Below, in pieces: positions 25,318 through 35,315 of a DNA stretch of 59,400 nucleotides. The stretch is taken from NCBI GenBank assembly GCA_025464445.1, contig JAODLY010000018.1, positions 1 through 59,400 of the forward strand, written 5' to 3'. The notes below the pieces were generated by a model, which had not been told where the DNA came from, made no database searches, and saw only the letters and a list, made by a program, of their open reading frames with translations. The DNA comes from Rhodoglobus sp. Its GTDB lineage: Bacteria > Actinomycetota > Actinomycetes > Actinomycetales > Microbacteriaceae. The translations under genes were made by a program, and so were the position numbers. Position 1 is the first letter of the stretch, and each line of letters starts with the position of its first letter.

Positions 25318-27035
25318 GCGTGCACGGCGGCGCTCGCAGCCACCGGCTCCTCGTCCTTGTGCACGTACTTCTTGCCCCGAGCCAGTGAGACGCCCGCGCC
25401 GACGAAGGACATGAGGGCCGCCGCGATGAACACGATGACCAGGCCGTCGTGGAAGGGCCCGGAGATCAACTGCGGGAAGAACTCCTTGCCCGTGAGCGCC
25501 GCCGAGTCGGACGCGCTGATCGTGTTCAGTGCGCCGGTGGGCGCGAGGAGCGCCTGGATGGGGTTATAGCCGAGGAACGCCGCGAACAGGCTGCCGACGG
25601 GGGGCGTGCCGGCGACCGTCGTTGCGACCGATGTCGAGACACCGTGGGCGACGAGCCCGTTTTTCAACACCGCAGGCAGCGAGGCCGAGAGGCCGGCGAC
25701 CATGAGCGAGAAGAAGACCCCGATGGACAGGGAGCTGCCCGCGTTGAGCAGTGTTCCGGCGAGTCCGGATGCCGATCCGCGTTGGCTGGCAGGCACGCTG
25801 TTCATGATTGCCGTGCGGTTGGGAGCGGCGAACAGGCCGGAGCCGACGCCGTTGAGCCCGGTCAGCAGCGCGAATGCCCAGTACGGGAAGTCGACAGGCA
25901 GGAACAGCAGCCCGATGAATGTCAGGCCGCAGATGACGAGCCCGAAGGTGGAGAACACCCTGGCGCCGAACCTGTCAGATAGCGCCCCAGAGATCGGCCC
26001 GGCCACGAGGAATCCGATCGTCAGCGGCAGGAGGTAGATCCCCGCCCAGAGCGGAGTGCTCTCGTAGCTGTACCCGTGCAGCGGCAGCCAGATGCCCTGC
26101 AGCCAGATGATGAGCATGAACTGCAGGCCGCCCCGGCTGATCGCCGCGAGCAGCCCGGCAAAGTTGCCGGTGGCGAAGGCGCGGATGCGGAACAGCGAGA
26201 CCGCGAACATCGGCTCCGTGGTGCGCATCTCGATAACGACGAACGCGGCGAGCAGCAGGATGCCGCCCCCGATGCCGCCGAGAACCCAGGGGTTGGTCCA
26301 GCCCGTCGAGCTGTCACCGTAGGGCTGGATGCCATACGTGATGCCGGCCAGCAGTGCGGTCAGGCCCACCGCGAAGGTGATGTTGCCCGGCCAGTCCATC
26401 CTTGCTTTGCGCCTGGTACCGGTTTCGTGCAGTGAGGTGTAACCCCAGATGGTTCCGATGATGCCGATCGGCGCGCTCACGATGAAGACGGCGCGCCAGT
26501 CGATTCCGGCGAGCAGCCCTCCCGCGATGAGTCCGATGAAACTGCCCGCAATGGCGGCGACCTGGTTGATGCCGAGCGCCATACCGCGCTTGTCGGCGGG
26601 GAACGAGTCCGTGAGGATGGCGGTCGAGGTTGCCATGAGCATGGAGCCACCGACGCCCTGGACGAGCCGCCAACCGATGATCCAGAGCGCGGCATCGCTG
26701 CCATCGAATGGCACGATTGCCAACGCGATGGCCGCTACCGTGAAAATGGCGAACCCGAGGTTGTAGATCCGCACTCGGCCGAACATGTCGCCGAGTCGTC
26801 CGAAGCTCACGACGAGCACGGCGGTGATGAGGGTGTACCCCATGATGATCCATAGCAGGTAGCTGACATTGCCTGGCTCGAGCGGATTGAGGTGGATGCC
26901 GCTGAAGATAGCCGGCAGCGAGATCAGCACTATCGAGGAGTTGATAGTCGCGATCAGCATGCCGATGGTGGTGTTGCTGAGGGCGACCCAGCGGTAGTTG
27001 GGGTGATCGCTGTGGAACGCGCCGGAACGGGCCAT
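25314..27035 (-). CDS. MFS drug exporter, DHA2 (14-helix) type
   Basis: The 573-aa membrane protein has about 14 predicted helices. It shows [19 protein letters not shown], the motif A loop between helices 2 and 3, and [23 protein letters not shown], the motif C antiporter segment of exporters. It probably expels an antimicrobial or other hydrophobic compound with protons. I chose ATG 27035, with GAAGG 11 nt upstream; TTG 27053 would sit in the operator. marR follows with a 4-bp overlap. Confidence 0.93.
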   Translation of the reverse strand: MARSGAFHSDHPNYRWVALSNTTIGMLIATINSSIVLISLPAIFSGIHLNPLEPGNVSYLLWIIMGYTLITAVLVVSFGRLGDMFGRVRIYNLGFAIFTVAAIALAIVPFDGSDAALWIIGWRLVQGVGGSMLMATSTAILTDSFPADKRGMALGINQVAAIAGSFIGLIAGGLLAGIDWRAVFIVSAPIGIIGTIWGYTSLHETGTRRKARMDWPGNITFAVGLTALLAGITYGIQPYGDSSTGWTNPWVLGGIGGGILLLAAFVVIEMRTTEPMFAVSLFRIRAFATGNFAGLLAAISRGGLQFMLIIWLQGIWLPLHGYSYESTPLWAGIYLLPLTIGFLVAGPISGALSDRFGARVFSTFGLVICGLTFIGLLFLPVDFPYWAFALLTGLNGVGSGLFAAPNRTAIMNSVPASQRGSASGLAGTLLNAGSSLSIGVFFSLMVAGLSASLPAVLKNGLVAHGVSTSVATTVAGTPPVGSLFAAFLGYNPIQALLAPTGALNTISASDSAALTGKEFFPQLISGPFHDGLVIVFIAAALMSFVGAGVSLARGKKYVHKDEEPVAASAAVHA

Positions 27036-27053
27036 CGGTAGTAACGCCTTCAA

Positions 27054-27075
27054 TTAGTTGTATGTAAGTAACTAA
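27054..27075. promoter_or_regulatory. MarR-type operator of the MFS-marR operon
   Basis: TTAGTT (27054-27059) and AACTAA (27070-27075) form a dyad with 10 bp between the arms; the minus strand shows TTACTTACATACAA inside. It ends 18 bp from the exporter start and should overlap the promoter, so the co-transcribed MarR protein can repress its own operon. Confidence 0.65.
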
Positions 27076-27129
27076 TCATAGGGCAGCGCTCGCCCCGTCG
27101 GGACCGCGCGGTGGCACGCTGGCCGACAG

Positions 27130-30111
27130 CTAGTCAGTCGTCGGCCGGCGCCTGCGAGCGGCCATCAGCAGCAGGCCGATAACGAAGAGTCCACCCCCGA
27201 GCGCGATGTTTCCGCTGGGATCAGTGCCGGTGGAGGCGAGGCCAGGGGCGCTATAGGAGACCTGCAGCAGGGTGCCATTTGCTCCGATCCTAAAGACGAC
27301 CTTGATATACGGGCTGCCGTTGTTGGCTGTTGTCGTCAGCGTGATGCTGTGCCAGCCGACCTCGAGTCCGGAGGGGATGGTGACTGTCGTAAGTATCGAC
27401 CCGGTCACCGTCGCATGCCCCGAGGCGAGGAGGATGGGGCTCGAGTGCAGGATGATCGTGTAGTCGGCGCCCGGCTGCATTCCCTCGCCCGTGGCCGTCG
27501 CGGTGCCACCTGCCACATCGTCGCCGACGTCGAATCCGAACCGGAAATCGGCGTTCGGCTCGCTGGGCCCGGGCGCGAGTGGGGCGAGCACGGTGCCGGT
27601 GAGCTGGGCAAGCAGACCGTTGTTATCCGTCTCCACGTTGGCGTCCCAGACCGCGATCCACACGTTATACGCGCCGGCTGTCGTTGGGGTGCCGAAGATG
27701 TGCAGAGCGGGAGCGAGGTTCGCACTATATGCGTCCACGATCTCGTACTGCAGGCCAGCGGGCAGATTGTGGGTGGTCTCCATCCCACCGCCGGAGGTCC
27801 AGTCCCAGAAATCGCCGGTGGGGCTGATGGTCGCGTCGAAGGGCACGCCAACTCGCAGTTCGCCGAGTGTGGGAGACCACGACCTCACCGGGCCGTCGAG
27901 CACCGTGAAGCCAAGAGAGGTGTTGACGTGACCGCCGAAGGCGTCGTAGCCCTCCATCGCCACGCTCGTGTCACCAGGGCTGGTCGGGGTGCCAAAGATT
28001 CGGATCGAAGGCGGATACCCGCGGTTCCAGCTGTTCAGGATCTGGAAGCCGAGCCCATCCGGAAGGTAGTCAAGCACGCTGATGTCACCACCGAGGCTCC
28101 AGTCCCACGGCCCGCCCGCAGGCATCTGGAACGTTTCGTCGTAGGCGATGCCCACGGTCAGGTCGCCGAGGTCGGGTGTCCAGTCCCAGGTCGGGCAGGC
28201 CTCGGTCAACGGATCAAGATCTGAACCGAAGTAGGAGTCGACCGACTGGGCGATGGTCTCCGCAGCCGTGACATTGGCGGCATCCAGGCAGCTGTAGTCG
28301 AGCATGCCGACCGTGTAAGTCAAGGTTCCTCCCGTGCTCACGAGCACCGTCGTCTGGTCCTGGCTATCCGTGGTTTGCCACTCGTAGTCGCCCGCGGCCG
28401 AAACGGAGTGCGTGAGAATCGGATCCCAGCCGGCGGTGTCATGCGAGACTCGCCATTCGCCTGAGCCGCTCCAGACTGACTGCTGGTCGGAACCGACGTT
28501 CCCGAAGAAGTCGAACGGCACGTCCACGAGCGCGTGGGTCGTGTGGTCGCGCACCTCGATCACCCAGCGCACGAACGAGCCGGCGAAGGTGCGAATCACT
28601 GTCACGTCGACAGTGCGGCTGTAGACCGGCAGGTAGATGTCATTGTCGGTGAGGGTGAGCACCGTGCGGCCGGCTACGTCGGACCTGCTCTCGGTGTCGG
28701 CCGTCACGTAGTAGTCGCTGTGGCCTCCGCCCTGGATGAGCCAGAGCCGGCCGAACCCGTCGAAGGCGTCGGTTCGGCGACCGGTGCCCGCGTCATTCAG
28801 AGACGGATCCGTTGCGCAGATGTTTGTCCAATAACTGGACTGGGTCTCGATCCGATCGATGTTCGTGCCGGTGCCGCCGGAGGTGCACAACTGGCTGGCG
28901 TTCGTCGTGCTCGCCGGGTCAGCCAGACTGGCGTCGTAATTCTGCTGGGGCCAGCTGGCCGGCCCACCTGCGGTGGCGTCATCCCAGTTGGAGGGGGACG
29001 GGGCGAATTGCGCGAGGTCAGCGGAGTACCAGACGACCGAGCCATTCGGAAAGGTAAAGCGCAATTTGTAGGTGCGCAGCGCGTCACCCGCACCGCCGCT
29101 GGGCGCGGTCAGGTCGTACACGCCGTTCTCGTCGGTGGTGGCCTCTGCGTAGGGCTCGCTGTCCTGGCCGTCGACCGTCGAGATCAGGTCGACAACGGTG
29201 CCGGGCGCGTAGCTCGAGCTGCCTCCGATCCACTGGAGCGCGTGGCCATGAACGGCGTACTGGTAGCTGGGTACCACCGGTGCAGCCAGGTAGATGCTGT
29301 AGACCGTGTTGCCCCAGGTGGACGGCCCACCGACAGTGGCATCACCCCAGTTGCTGGTGGATGTCGTCCAGGGGGCACCGTTCGAGTCGTAGTAGAGAAC
29401 CTCCCCTGTCGGGTAGGTAAAGCGCACCTTGTAGCTGCGGGCGAGATCCGCCGGGTTGTTCATCGGGGCGTAGAGCACGTAGCCGGCGTCGGGCGCTTGC
29501 GTGGTCACGCTCGTCACCGGTTCACCGCCGACGCCGCCATCAACGTCCATCAGGTCGGCGACTACCCCGGCGGTGCGCGTGGTGTCTGACCATTGCGTGG
29601 CTCCGGCCGTTCCGGTGAGCGCGTAGCCGTAGACGTAGCCCTGGTAATACGGTGTGGTGACTGTGGACGAAGCCGCAACGGCGGAAGTCTCGGTGTCCGG
29701 TTGCACACATCCGCCCGAAGCCATTACTACGAACTCGTAGCCGGCACCGTTACCAAGCACCGCAGTCGTGTAGGTATAGCTGAGCACGCCGTCGCCCACC
29801 GAGGCGGTGAGAGCACCTGTGCCGCCGGCATTGTCAGACCAGGTCACGGCGGGCTGGTTGGTTGCACAGTCAGTCTCACCCAGCTGTTGCAACTCCACAG
29901 TGAAGGTGACCGCGTCGAAGATTCCTGGTGTCTCGTTGTCGGGCGAGACGGAAATGTTTGCATACCCGTTGTTGGAAGGCAGTCCGCTGGCGAACGCTGC
30001 GGTCGAGGAAGCGACGCTGAGCCCCGCCGTGGCCAGTGCAAGCGAAGAAATTGCAGCAAGGCCGCTGGCGATCCGCTGGCGTGTGCTCCTGGCGAGCTGT
30101 GACTCTGGCAT
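27130..30111 (-). CDS. Large cell-wall-anchored surface protein with LASTG sorting signal
   Basis: The 993-aa protein has a signal peptide of about 42 residues (cut near AAFA-SG) and ends with LASTG (958-962), a helix (IALGGGLFVIGLLLMA) and RRRR, a class-E sortase type signal. Two repeats of about 115 aa lie near residues 158-275 and 285-395 (YKVRFTYPTGEVLYYDS and YKLRFTFPNGSVVWYS, each followed by SNWxDATxGGPxxW). Two putative Ig repeats follow (WTPDLGDLTVGIAYDETF, WSPTLGELRVGVPFDATI), each with IFGTPT. It probably acts in adhesion or as a surface layer. The start ATG 30111 has GGGAAG 8 nt upstream. No sortase is nearby. Confidence 0.85.
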   Translation of the reverse strand: MPESQLARSTRQRIASGLAAISSLALATAGLSVASSTAAFASGLPSNNGYANISVSPDNETPGIFDAVTFTVELQQLGETDCATNQPAVTWSDNAGGTGALTASVGDGVLSYTYTTAVLGNGAGYEFVVMASGGCVQPDTETSAVAASSTVTTPYYQGYVYGYALTGTAGATQWSDTTRTAGVVADLMDVDGGVGGEPVTSVTTQAPDAGYVLYAPMNNPADLARSYKVRFTYPTGEVLYYDSNGAPWTTSTSNWGDATVGGPSTWGNTVYSIYLAAPVVPSYQYAVHGHALQWIGGSSSYAPGTVVDLISTVDGQDSEPYAEATTDENGVYDLTAPSGGAGDALRTYKLRFTFPNGSVVWYSADLAQFAPSPSNWDDATAGGPASWPQQNYDASLADPASTTNASQLCTSGGTGTNIDRIETQSSYWTNICATDPSLNDAGTGRRTDAFDGFGRLWLIQGGGHSDYYVTADTESRSDVAGRTVLTLTDNDIYLPVYSRTVDVTVIRTFAGSFVRWVIEVRDHTTHALVDVPFDFFGNVGSDQQSVWSGSGEWRVSHDTAGWDPILTHSVSAAGDYEWQTTDSQDQTTVLVSTGGTLTYTVGMLDYSCLDAANVTAAETIAQSVDSYFGSDLDPLTEACPTWDWTPDLGDLTVGIAYDETFQMPAGGPWDWSLGGDISVLDYLPDGLGFQILNSWNRGYPPSIRIFGTPTSPGDTSVAMEGYDAFGGHVNTSLGFTVLDGPVRSWSPTLGELRVGVPFDATISPTGDFWDWTSGGGMETTHNLPAGLQYEIVDAYSANLAPALHIFGTPTTAGAYNVWIAVWDANVETDNNGLLAQLTGTVLAPLAPGPSEPNADFRFGFDVGDDVAGGTATATGEGMQPGADYTIILHSSPILLASGHATVTGSILTTVTIPSGLEVGWHSITLTTTANNGSPYIKVVFRIGANGTLLQVSYSAPGLASTGTDPSGNIALGGGLFVIGLLLMAARRRRPTTD

Positions 30112-30338
30112 CTGTAGAACTTCCCGTTCTCGAAGTTGAGTGCAGGTGCCAGAGGTGAAATCGGATGCCGGCAGCAGGGACCGCCCAGCCATTCCCCTGG
30201 CTGTCGAGTCGAATCCCCACAGCGAGATCAGCACGTGATCTCCCCTGCCGTCGAGGCTATATCGGGGTGCACAGCACGTCACCACCCAGTGGAGGTGCCA
30301 CCCGGAGGGGGCGTGATCTCGCGCTGACCTCGCGGCCC

Positions 30339-31202
30339 TCAGGCGAGAGCCAGGAGCGCGGCGGCCAGGAGGGCTACGACAAGGCCGATCCATTGCACGA
30401 TCGCAACGCGCTCCTTGAGCACGACCGCTGCCAGCACGATCGTTCCGGCGGGTGAGAGGGCGTTCAGCACCGAGACGACGGAGAGGTCACCGAGGCGCAG
30501 CGCGAGCAGGAAGAGGATGCACGCCGCCGAGTCGGTGAGCCCGGAGTAGACGCCGAGAGCTATGCCGGACGTCCACCGGCTGCCCGCCGCCTGCCAGCGC
30601 GACGGCCCGGTGGCGATCCGGCGGACCAGTACGGCCGTCCAGGTGATCAGGCCCGCGACGGCGAAGACGACGACGAGTGGAGCGATTCCGCTGTCTGTCG
30701 GTGAGAGGTCGATGAAGAACAGGTACAGGCCGACAGCGATCCCTGCGCCCACGGCCATGACGATGCCGCGGGGGGTGGCCCGTACCGCGCCCGCACCGGG
30801 CACGAAGCAGATCAACAGCACAGCGACGAGCCCGACGGCCATCCCGAGGTAGCCGAGCCCGCTGAGCCGTTCGCCCCGCGCGAAGGCGATGCTTATCGGC
30901 ACGACAGCTGAGACGAGGGCCATGATGGGCGCGAGAATCGACATCGGCCCGATGGCCAGGCAACCGTAGAGCAGCGCGAGGGCGACGGCACCCGCGGCGC
31001 CGGCCGCCGCTCCCCAGGCGAGTGCGCCTGCGCTGTATGTGGCCCCGAAGAACGGGGAGGCGATGAGCAGCAACGCCACCCCGGCGATGGAGTTGATCGC
31101 CGTGACCGTCTCCGCGCGCAGGCGAGTGGCGGCCCGCCCGCCGAAGAAATCGCTCGCGCCGTAGATGAACGAGCCGAGAAGTCCCAGCAGCGCGCTCAGC
31201 AT
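30339..31202 (-). CDS. EamA/DMT-family transporter
   Basis: The 287-aa protein has ten predicted helices in two EamA repeats: GSFIYGASDFFGGRAA at the N-terminus, and VVVFAVAGLITWTAVLV onward for the second. The drug/metabolite transporter superfamily exports metabolites or amino acids; the substrate is unknown. I chose ATG 31202, which starts the homologous sequence and has GGGGG close upstream. The longer open frame reaching further right is the mirror of recQ and is not coding. It is divergent from recQ with a 57-bp gap. Confidence 0.9.
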   Translation of the reverse strand: MLSALLGLLGSFIYGASDFFGGRAATRLRAETVTAINSIAGVALLLIASPFFGATYSAGALAWGAAAGAAGAVALALLYGCLAIGPMSILAPIMALVSAVVPISIAFARGERLSGLGYLGMAVGLVAVLLICFVPGAGAVRATPRGIVMAVGAGIAVGLYLFFIDLSPTDSGIAPLVVVFAVAGLITWTAVLVRRIATGPSRWQAAGSRWTSGIALGVYSGLTDSAACILFLLALRLGDLSVVSVLNALSPAGTIVLAAVVLKERVAIVQWIGLVVALLAAALLALA

Positions 31203-31259
31203 TCCCCCACTCTGGCAGAGGCCAGCGGTGTCGTCGGGGCCTCCGCTTAGAATCGGCGC

Positions 31260-33077
31260 ATGAGCCCAGCCCTTTCGATCCTGGAGAAGACCTTCGGGTA
31301 CTCGAGCTTCAGGGGCCAGCAGGCCGAGATCATCCAGACGATGATCGACGGCGGAGACGCCCTGGTGCTCATGCCCACGGGCGGTGGCAAGTCGCTGTGC
31401 TACCAGATTCCCGCGCTCGTGCGCGAGGGCACCGGCGTCGTGATCTCCCCGCTCATCGCGCTCATGCAGGACCAGGTGGATGCCCTCTCCGCCGTAGGGG
31501 CGCGTGCGGCGTTCCTCAACTCGACGCAGGGGGCCGAGGAGCGGCAGCGCGTGGAGGCGGCCTTCGTCGCCGGGGAGCTCGACCTGCTCTACCTCGCGCC
31601 GGAGCGGTTGCGCGTGGCATCCACTGCCGACCTGCTCGACCGCGGCACCATTGCGCTGTTCGCGATCGACGAGGCGCACTGTGTCTCGCAGTGGGGCCAC
31701 GACTTCAGGCCCGACTACCTGCAGCTGTCGGTGCTGCACGAACGCTGGCCCACGGTGCCGCGCATCGCGCTCACCGCGACAGCGACAGCGGCGACCCGCA
31801 GGGAGATCGCGCAGCGACTGCAGTTGACGGATGCGAAGCAGTTCGTGTCGAGCTTCGACCGTCCGAACATCCAGTACCGCATCGAGGCGAAACAGCAGCC
31901 GCTGCAACAGCTGCTCACCCTGATCCGCACCGAGCACCCCGGAGATGCCGGCATCGTGTACTGCCTGTCGCGGGCATCCGTGGAAAAGGCGGCGGAGTTC
32001 CTCGTGGAGAACGGCATCCCGGCCCTGCCCTACCACGCGGGTCTCGACTCGCGGGTGCGGGCCGCAAACCAGAACCGGTTCCTGCGCGAAGACGGCATGG
32101 TGATGGTCGCGACAATCGCGTTCGGCATGGGCATCGACAAGCCCGACGTGCGCTTCGTGGCCCACCTCGACTTGCCCAAAAGCGTCGAGGGCTACTACCA
32201 GGAGACCGGACGGGCGGGCCGCGACGGGCTGCCCGCTACAGCTTGGCTCGCCTATGGACTTCAGGATGTCGTGCAGCAGCGCCGCATGATCGACCAGTCG
32301 GAGGGGGACCTGGCCCACCGCCGCAACCTCACCGCCCACCTGGACGCGATGCTCGCGCTGTGCGAGACGATCGAATGCCGCAGGATGCAGTTGCTCGCCT
32401 ACTTCGGCCAGGTCTCGGAGCCCTGTGGCAACTGCGACACCTGCCTGTTCCCACCGGAGACCTGGGACGGCACGGTGCCGGCCCAGAAGCTGCTCTCGAC
32501 GATCGTGCGCCTGCAGCGCGAGCGCGGCCAGCGGTTCGGCGCCGGGCATCTCATCGACATCCTGCTCGGTAAAGCAACCCCCAGGGTCACCCAGCACGGG
32601 CATGACGCGATCTCGACCTGGGGCATCGGGCAGGACCTCTCCGACCAGGAGTGGCGGGGGGTGGTGCGCCAGCTGCTGGCGCAGGGGTTGCTCGCCGTCG
32701 AGGGAGAGTACGGCATCCTCGTGATCACCGACTCGACCGCGAGCGTCCTCTCAGGCCAACGCAAGGTGATGCTCAGGCGCGAGGCGCCCAAGCGCTCGAA
32801 GGCCGCGAAGAAGGCGACATCCGCGGGGTTGCTGCCCGAGCACGCGCTGCCGCTCTTCGAGGCACTGCGGGCGTGGCGGGCCGAAGTCTCCCGCGACCAG
32901 GGTGTGCCCGCCTACATCGTGTTCGGGGACGCCACCCTGCGCGGCATCGCTGTGACTCGGCCGGCTTCGACCGCCGAGCTCGGCACGATCAGCGGGGTCG
33001 GGGAGAAGAAACTCGAACAGTACGGCGACGCGCTGCTCGCCTTAGTCGCCGGTTCAGCCATGGTTTCCGGCGGGTAG
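31260..33077 (+). CDS. recQ: ATP-dependent DNA helicase RecQ
   Basis: The 605-aa protein is a complete RecQ, a 3'-5' helicase in recombination repair. It has GYSSFRGQQAEII (motif 0), PTGGGKS (residues 39-45, Walker A), IDEAHCVSQWGHDFRPDY near residue 139 (DEAH box plus aromatic-rich loop) and ETGRAGRDG (motif VI). The zinc ligands are CRRMQLLAYFGQ and CGNCDTC (near residues 371-396). An RQC winged helix and a C-terminal HRDC domain (about 525-600) follow. TAGAAT (31248-31253) ends 6 nt before the ATG, so the mRNA is leaderless. Confidence 0.97.
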   Translation: MSPALSILEKTFGYSSFRGQQAEIIQTMIDGGDALVLMPTGGGKSLCYQIPALVREGTGVVISPLIALMQDQVDALSAVGARAAFLNSTQGAEERQRVEAAFVAGELDLLYLAPERLRVASTADLLDRGTIALFAIDEAHCVSQWGHDFRPDYLQLSVLHERWPTVPRIALTATATAATRREIAQRLQLTDAKQFVSSFDRPNIQYRIEAKQQPLQQLLTLIRTEHPGDAGIVYCLSRASVEKAAEFLVENGIPALPYHAGLDSRVRAANQNRFLREDGMVMVATIAFGMGIDKPDVRFVAHLDLPKSVEGYYQETGRAGRDGLPATAWLAYGLQDVVQQRRMIDQSEGDLAHRRNLTAHLDAMLALCETIECRRMQLLAYFGQVSEPCGNCDTCLFPPETWDGTVPAQKLLSTIVRLQRERGQRFGAGHLIDILLGKATPRVTQHGHDAISTWGIGQDLSDQEWRGVVRQLLAQGLLAVEGEYGILVITDSTASVLSGQRKVMLRREAPKRSKAAKKATSAGLLPEHALPLFEALRAWRAEVSRDQGVPAYIVFGDATLRGIAVTRPASTAELGTISGVGEKKLEQYGDALLALVAGSAMVSGG

Positions 33078-33191
33078 CGGCCGCCGTGCGTTGTCGGGTC
33101 CCGCCAAGTGGCGAGGCCCCGCGCCCGGCCGCTTTCGTGAGACATCTACCGTGAACTGGGCGATTCTTTGTCGCAGACGTACCGTGGAGGC

Positions 33192-35267
33192 ATGAGCCAG
33201 CTCACCGACCGCACAACTCCTGCCAGCCGCGCTGGCACCCCCGCCACGCAGGTCACGGCGCCCGTGGTGGATGTCGCGGCACTCGGCGAAGTACTGATGG
33301 GCAGGTGGGCGGACATCCGCCGCAAATCGCGAGCACTCGCGGCGCGGCCGGAGCTCAGGCGCATCCCGGGCCTCTCCATGGAGGACCACCGCGCGCGCGT
33401 GATGGAGCAGCTGCACCTGCTCGTCGCGGAGAATGCCGTGCACCGGGCGTTTCCGAAGTCGGTCGGCGGCGGTGAGGATGCGGGCGGCAACATCGCCGGC
33501 TTCGAAGAGCTCGTGCTCGCCGATCCTTCGCTGCAGATCAAGTCGGGGGTGCAGTGGGGTCTTTTCGGCGCCGCAGTCATGCACCTGGGCACCGAGTACC
33601 ACCACAAGACATTTCTTCCCGGCATCATGAATCTCGAGGTGCCCGGCGCCTTCGCGATGACCGAGACCGGGCACGGCTCGGATGTCGCGGCGATCGGCAC
33701 CACGGCCAGCTACGACCCGGGCTCCAAAGAGTTCGTGCTCGACACCCCGTTCCGCGCGGCCTGGAAGGACTACCTCGGCAATGCCGCTGTGGACGGTCGC
33801 GCCGCCGTGGTCTTCGCGCAACTCATCACGCAGGGCGTCAACCACGGGGTGCATGCGTTCTACGTCCCGATCCGGGATGACGCGGGGTTCCTGCCCGGCA
33901 TCGGTGGCGAGGATGACGGCCTGAAGGGCGGCCTCAACGGCATCGACAACGGCCGGCTGCATTTCACCGGCGTGCGGGTGCCGCGGCTCAACCTGCTCAA
34001 CCGCTACGGGGATGTTGCTGAGGATGGCACATACAGCTCGCCGATCGCGAGCTCCGGCCGCCGTTTCTTCACCATGCTGGGCACTCTCGTGCAGGGCCGC
34101 GTCTCCCTCGATGGGGCCGCGGTGGTCGTGAGCAAGCTCGCCCTCACGATTGCCATCTCCTACGGGTCGCAACGCCGGCAGTTCACTGCGGCGAGCGACA
34201 CCGAAGAAGAGGTGGTGCTCGACTACCAGCGCCACCAGCGCCGGCTGCTGCCTCGACTGGCGACCACGTATGCCATGTCGTTCGCGCACGACGTCTTCCT
34301 CGCCAAGTTCGACGATGTCTTCAGCGGCGCCCATGACACCGATGCCGACCGCCAGGATCTCGAAACCCTCGCGGCGGCCCTCAAGCCGCTGAGCACCTGG
34401 GCGGCACTGGACATCCTGCAGGAAGCCCGCGAAGCCAGCGGCGGCGCCGGATTCCTCGCCGAGAATCGCCTGACGGCGCTGCGCGCAGACCTCGACGTGT
34501 ACGCGACGTTCGAGGGCGACAACAACGTGTTGCTGCAGTTGGTCGCGAAGCGCCTGCTCACCGACTACTCCAAGAAGTTCGCGAGCGCGGATGCCGGCGC
34601 GCTCGCCCAGTACGTCGCGGCCCACGCGGGGGACGCCGCGTTCAACCGCACCGGACTGCGGCGGCTCGCGCAGTCCGTCGTGGACTTCGGTTCGACCGCG
34701 CGCTCCGTCGGCTACGTCAGGGACACCGACTCGCAGCGCCAGTTGCTCACCGACCGCGTGCAGTCGATGGTCGCCGAGATCGCGGGGCGACTGCGCAATG
34801 CGAGCAAACTCCCGAAGATGGAGGCCGCGCAGCTCTTCAACAGCAACCAGAACGCGCTCATCGAGGCCGCCCGCGCCCATGGCGAACTGCTGCAGTGGGA
34901 GGCGTTCACCGAAGGACTCAGGCGCATCGACGACCCGGGCACCCGCGTGGTGCTGACCTGGCTGCGCGACCTGTTCGGCCTCGGCCTCATCGAGAAGAAC
35001 GCGGCCTGGTACCTCATCCACGGACGCATCTCCGCCCAGCGCGCCCTCGCGATCACGAGCTACATCGACGACAGGCTCCTGCCGCGGCTGCGCGAGCACG
35101 CACTCCCACTCGTCGCGGCATTCGAGTTCACACCGGAACTGATCGGCGCCCCGATCGCGCTCGGGGCCGAGAAGGAGCGGCAGGACGAGGCGATGGCCTA
35201 CTACCGCACCCAGCGCGAGTCGGGCACTGCGCCGTTGCCCGAGAAGGCCGCCGTCACGAAGAAATAG
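33192..35267 (+). CDS. Acyl-CoA oxidase/dehydrogenase family protein
   Basis: The 691-aa protein has the acyl-CoA oxidase layout. It shows an N-terminal helical domain, PGAFAMTETGHGSDVAAI near residue 155 (flavin/substrate loop), a beta domain with FRAAWKDYLGNAA, and two C-terminal helical domains with GGAGFLAENRLTALRADLDVYATFEGDNNVL near residue 416, which carries the catalytic-Glu region. It is about 300 residues longer than normal acyl-CoA dehydrogenases, matching peroxisomal-type ACOX. It should catalyse the first step of fatty-acid beta-oxidation, using oxygen or another acceptor. TACCGT lies exactly 6 nt before ATG 33192, so the GGAGG directly in front is probably not used. Confidence 0.88.
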   Translation: MSQLTDRTTPASRAGTPATQVTAPVVDVAALGEVLMGRWADIRRKSRALAARPELRRIPGLSMEDHRARVMEQLHLLVAENAVHRAFPKSVGGGEDAGGNIAGFEELVLADPSLQIKSGVQWGLFGAAVMHLGTEYHHKTFLPGIMNLEVPGAFAMTETGHGSDVAAIGTTASYDPGSKEFVLDTPFRAAWKDYLGNAAVDGRAAVVFAQLITQGVNHGVHAFYVPIRDDAGFLPGIGGEDDGLKGGLNGIDNGRLHFTGVRVPRLNLLNRYGDVAEDGTYSSPIASSGRRFFTMLGTLVQGRVSLDGAAVVVSKLALTIAISYGSQRRQFTAASDTEEEVVLDYQRHQRRLLPRLATTYAMSFAHDVFLAKFDDVFSGAHDTDADRQDLETLAAALKPLSTWAALDILQEAREASGGAGFLAENRLTALRADLDVYATFEGDNNVLLQLVAKRLLTDYSKKFASADAGALAQYVAAHAGDAAFNRTGLRRLAQSVVDFGSTARSVGYVRDTDSQRQLLTDRVQSMVAEIAGRLRNASKLPKMEAAQLFNSNQNALIEAARAHGELLQWEAFTEGLRRIDDPGTRVVLTWLRDLFGLGLIEKNAAWYLIHGRISAQRALAITSYIDDRLLPRLREHALPLVAAFEFTPELIGAPIALGAEKERQDEAMAYYRTQRESGTAPLPEKAAVTKK

Positions 35268-35315
35268 GCGCCCGGCCTAGGCTGGGTTTTGCCTCCCCGG
35301 TCGAAACGGACACCT

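Noticed and set aside
30339-32603. 754-codon minus-strand frame
   Set aside because: The part beyond 31202 is antisense to recQ and has no family features; only the EamA transporter part is real.
33076-33133. AGCGGCCG / CGGCCGCT inverted repeat after recQ
   Set aside because: The arms are only 8 bp of pure GC with a 42-nt loop; it may end recQ transcripts but is too weak to annotate.
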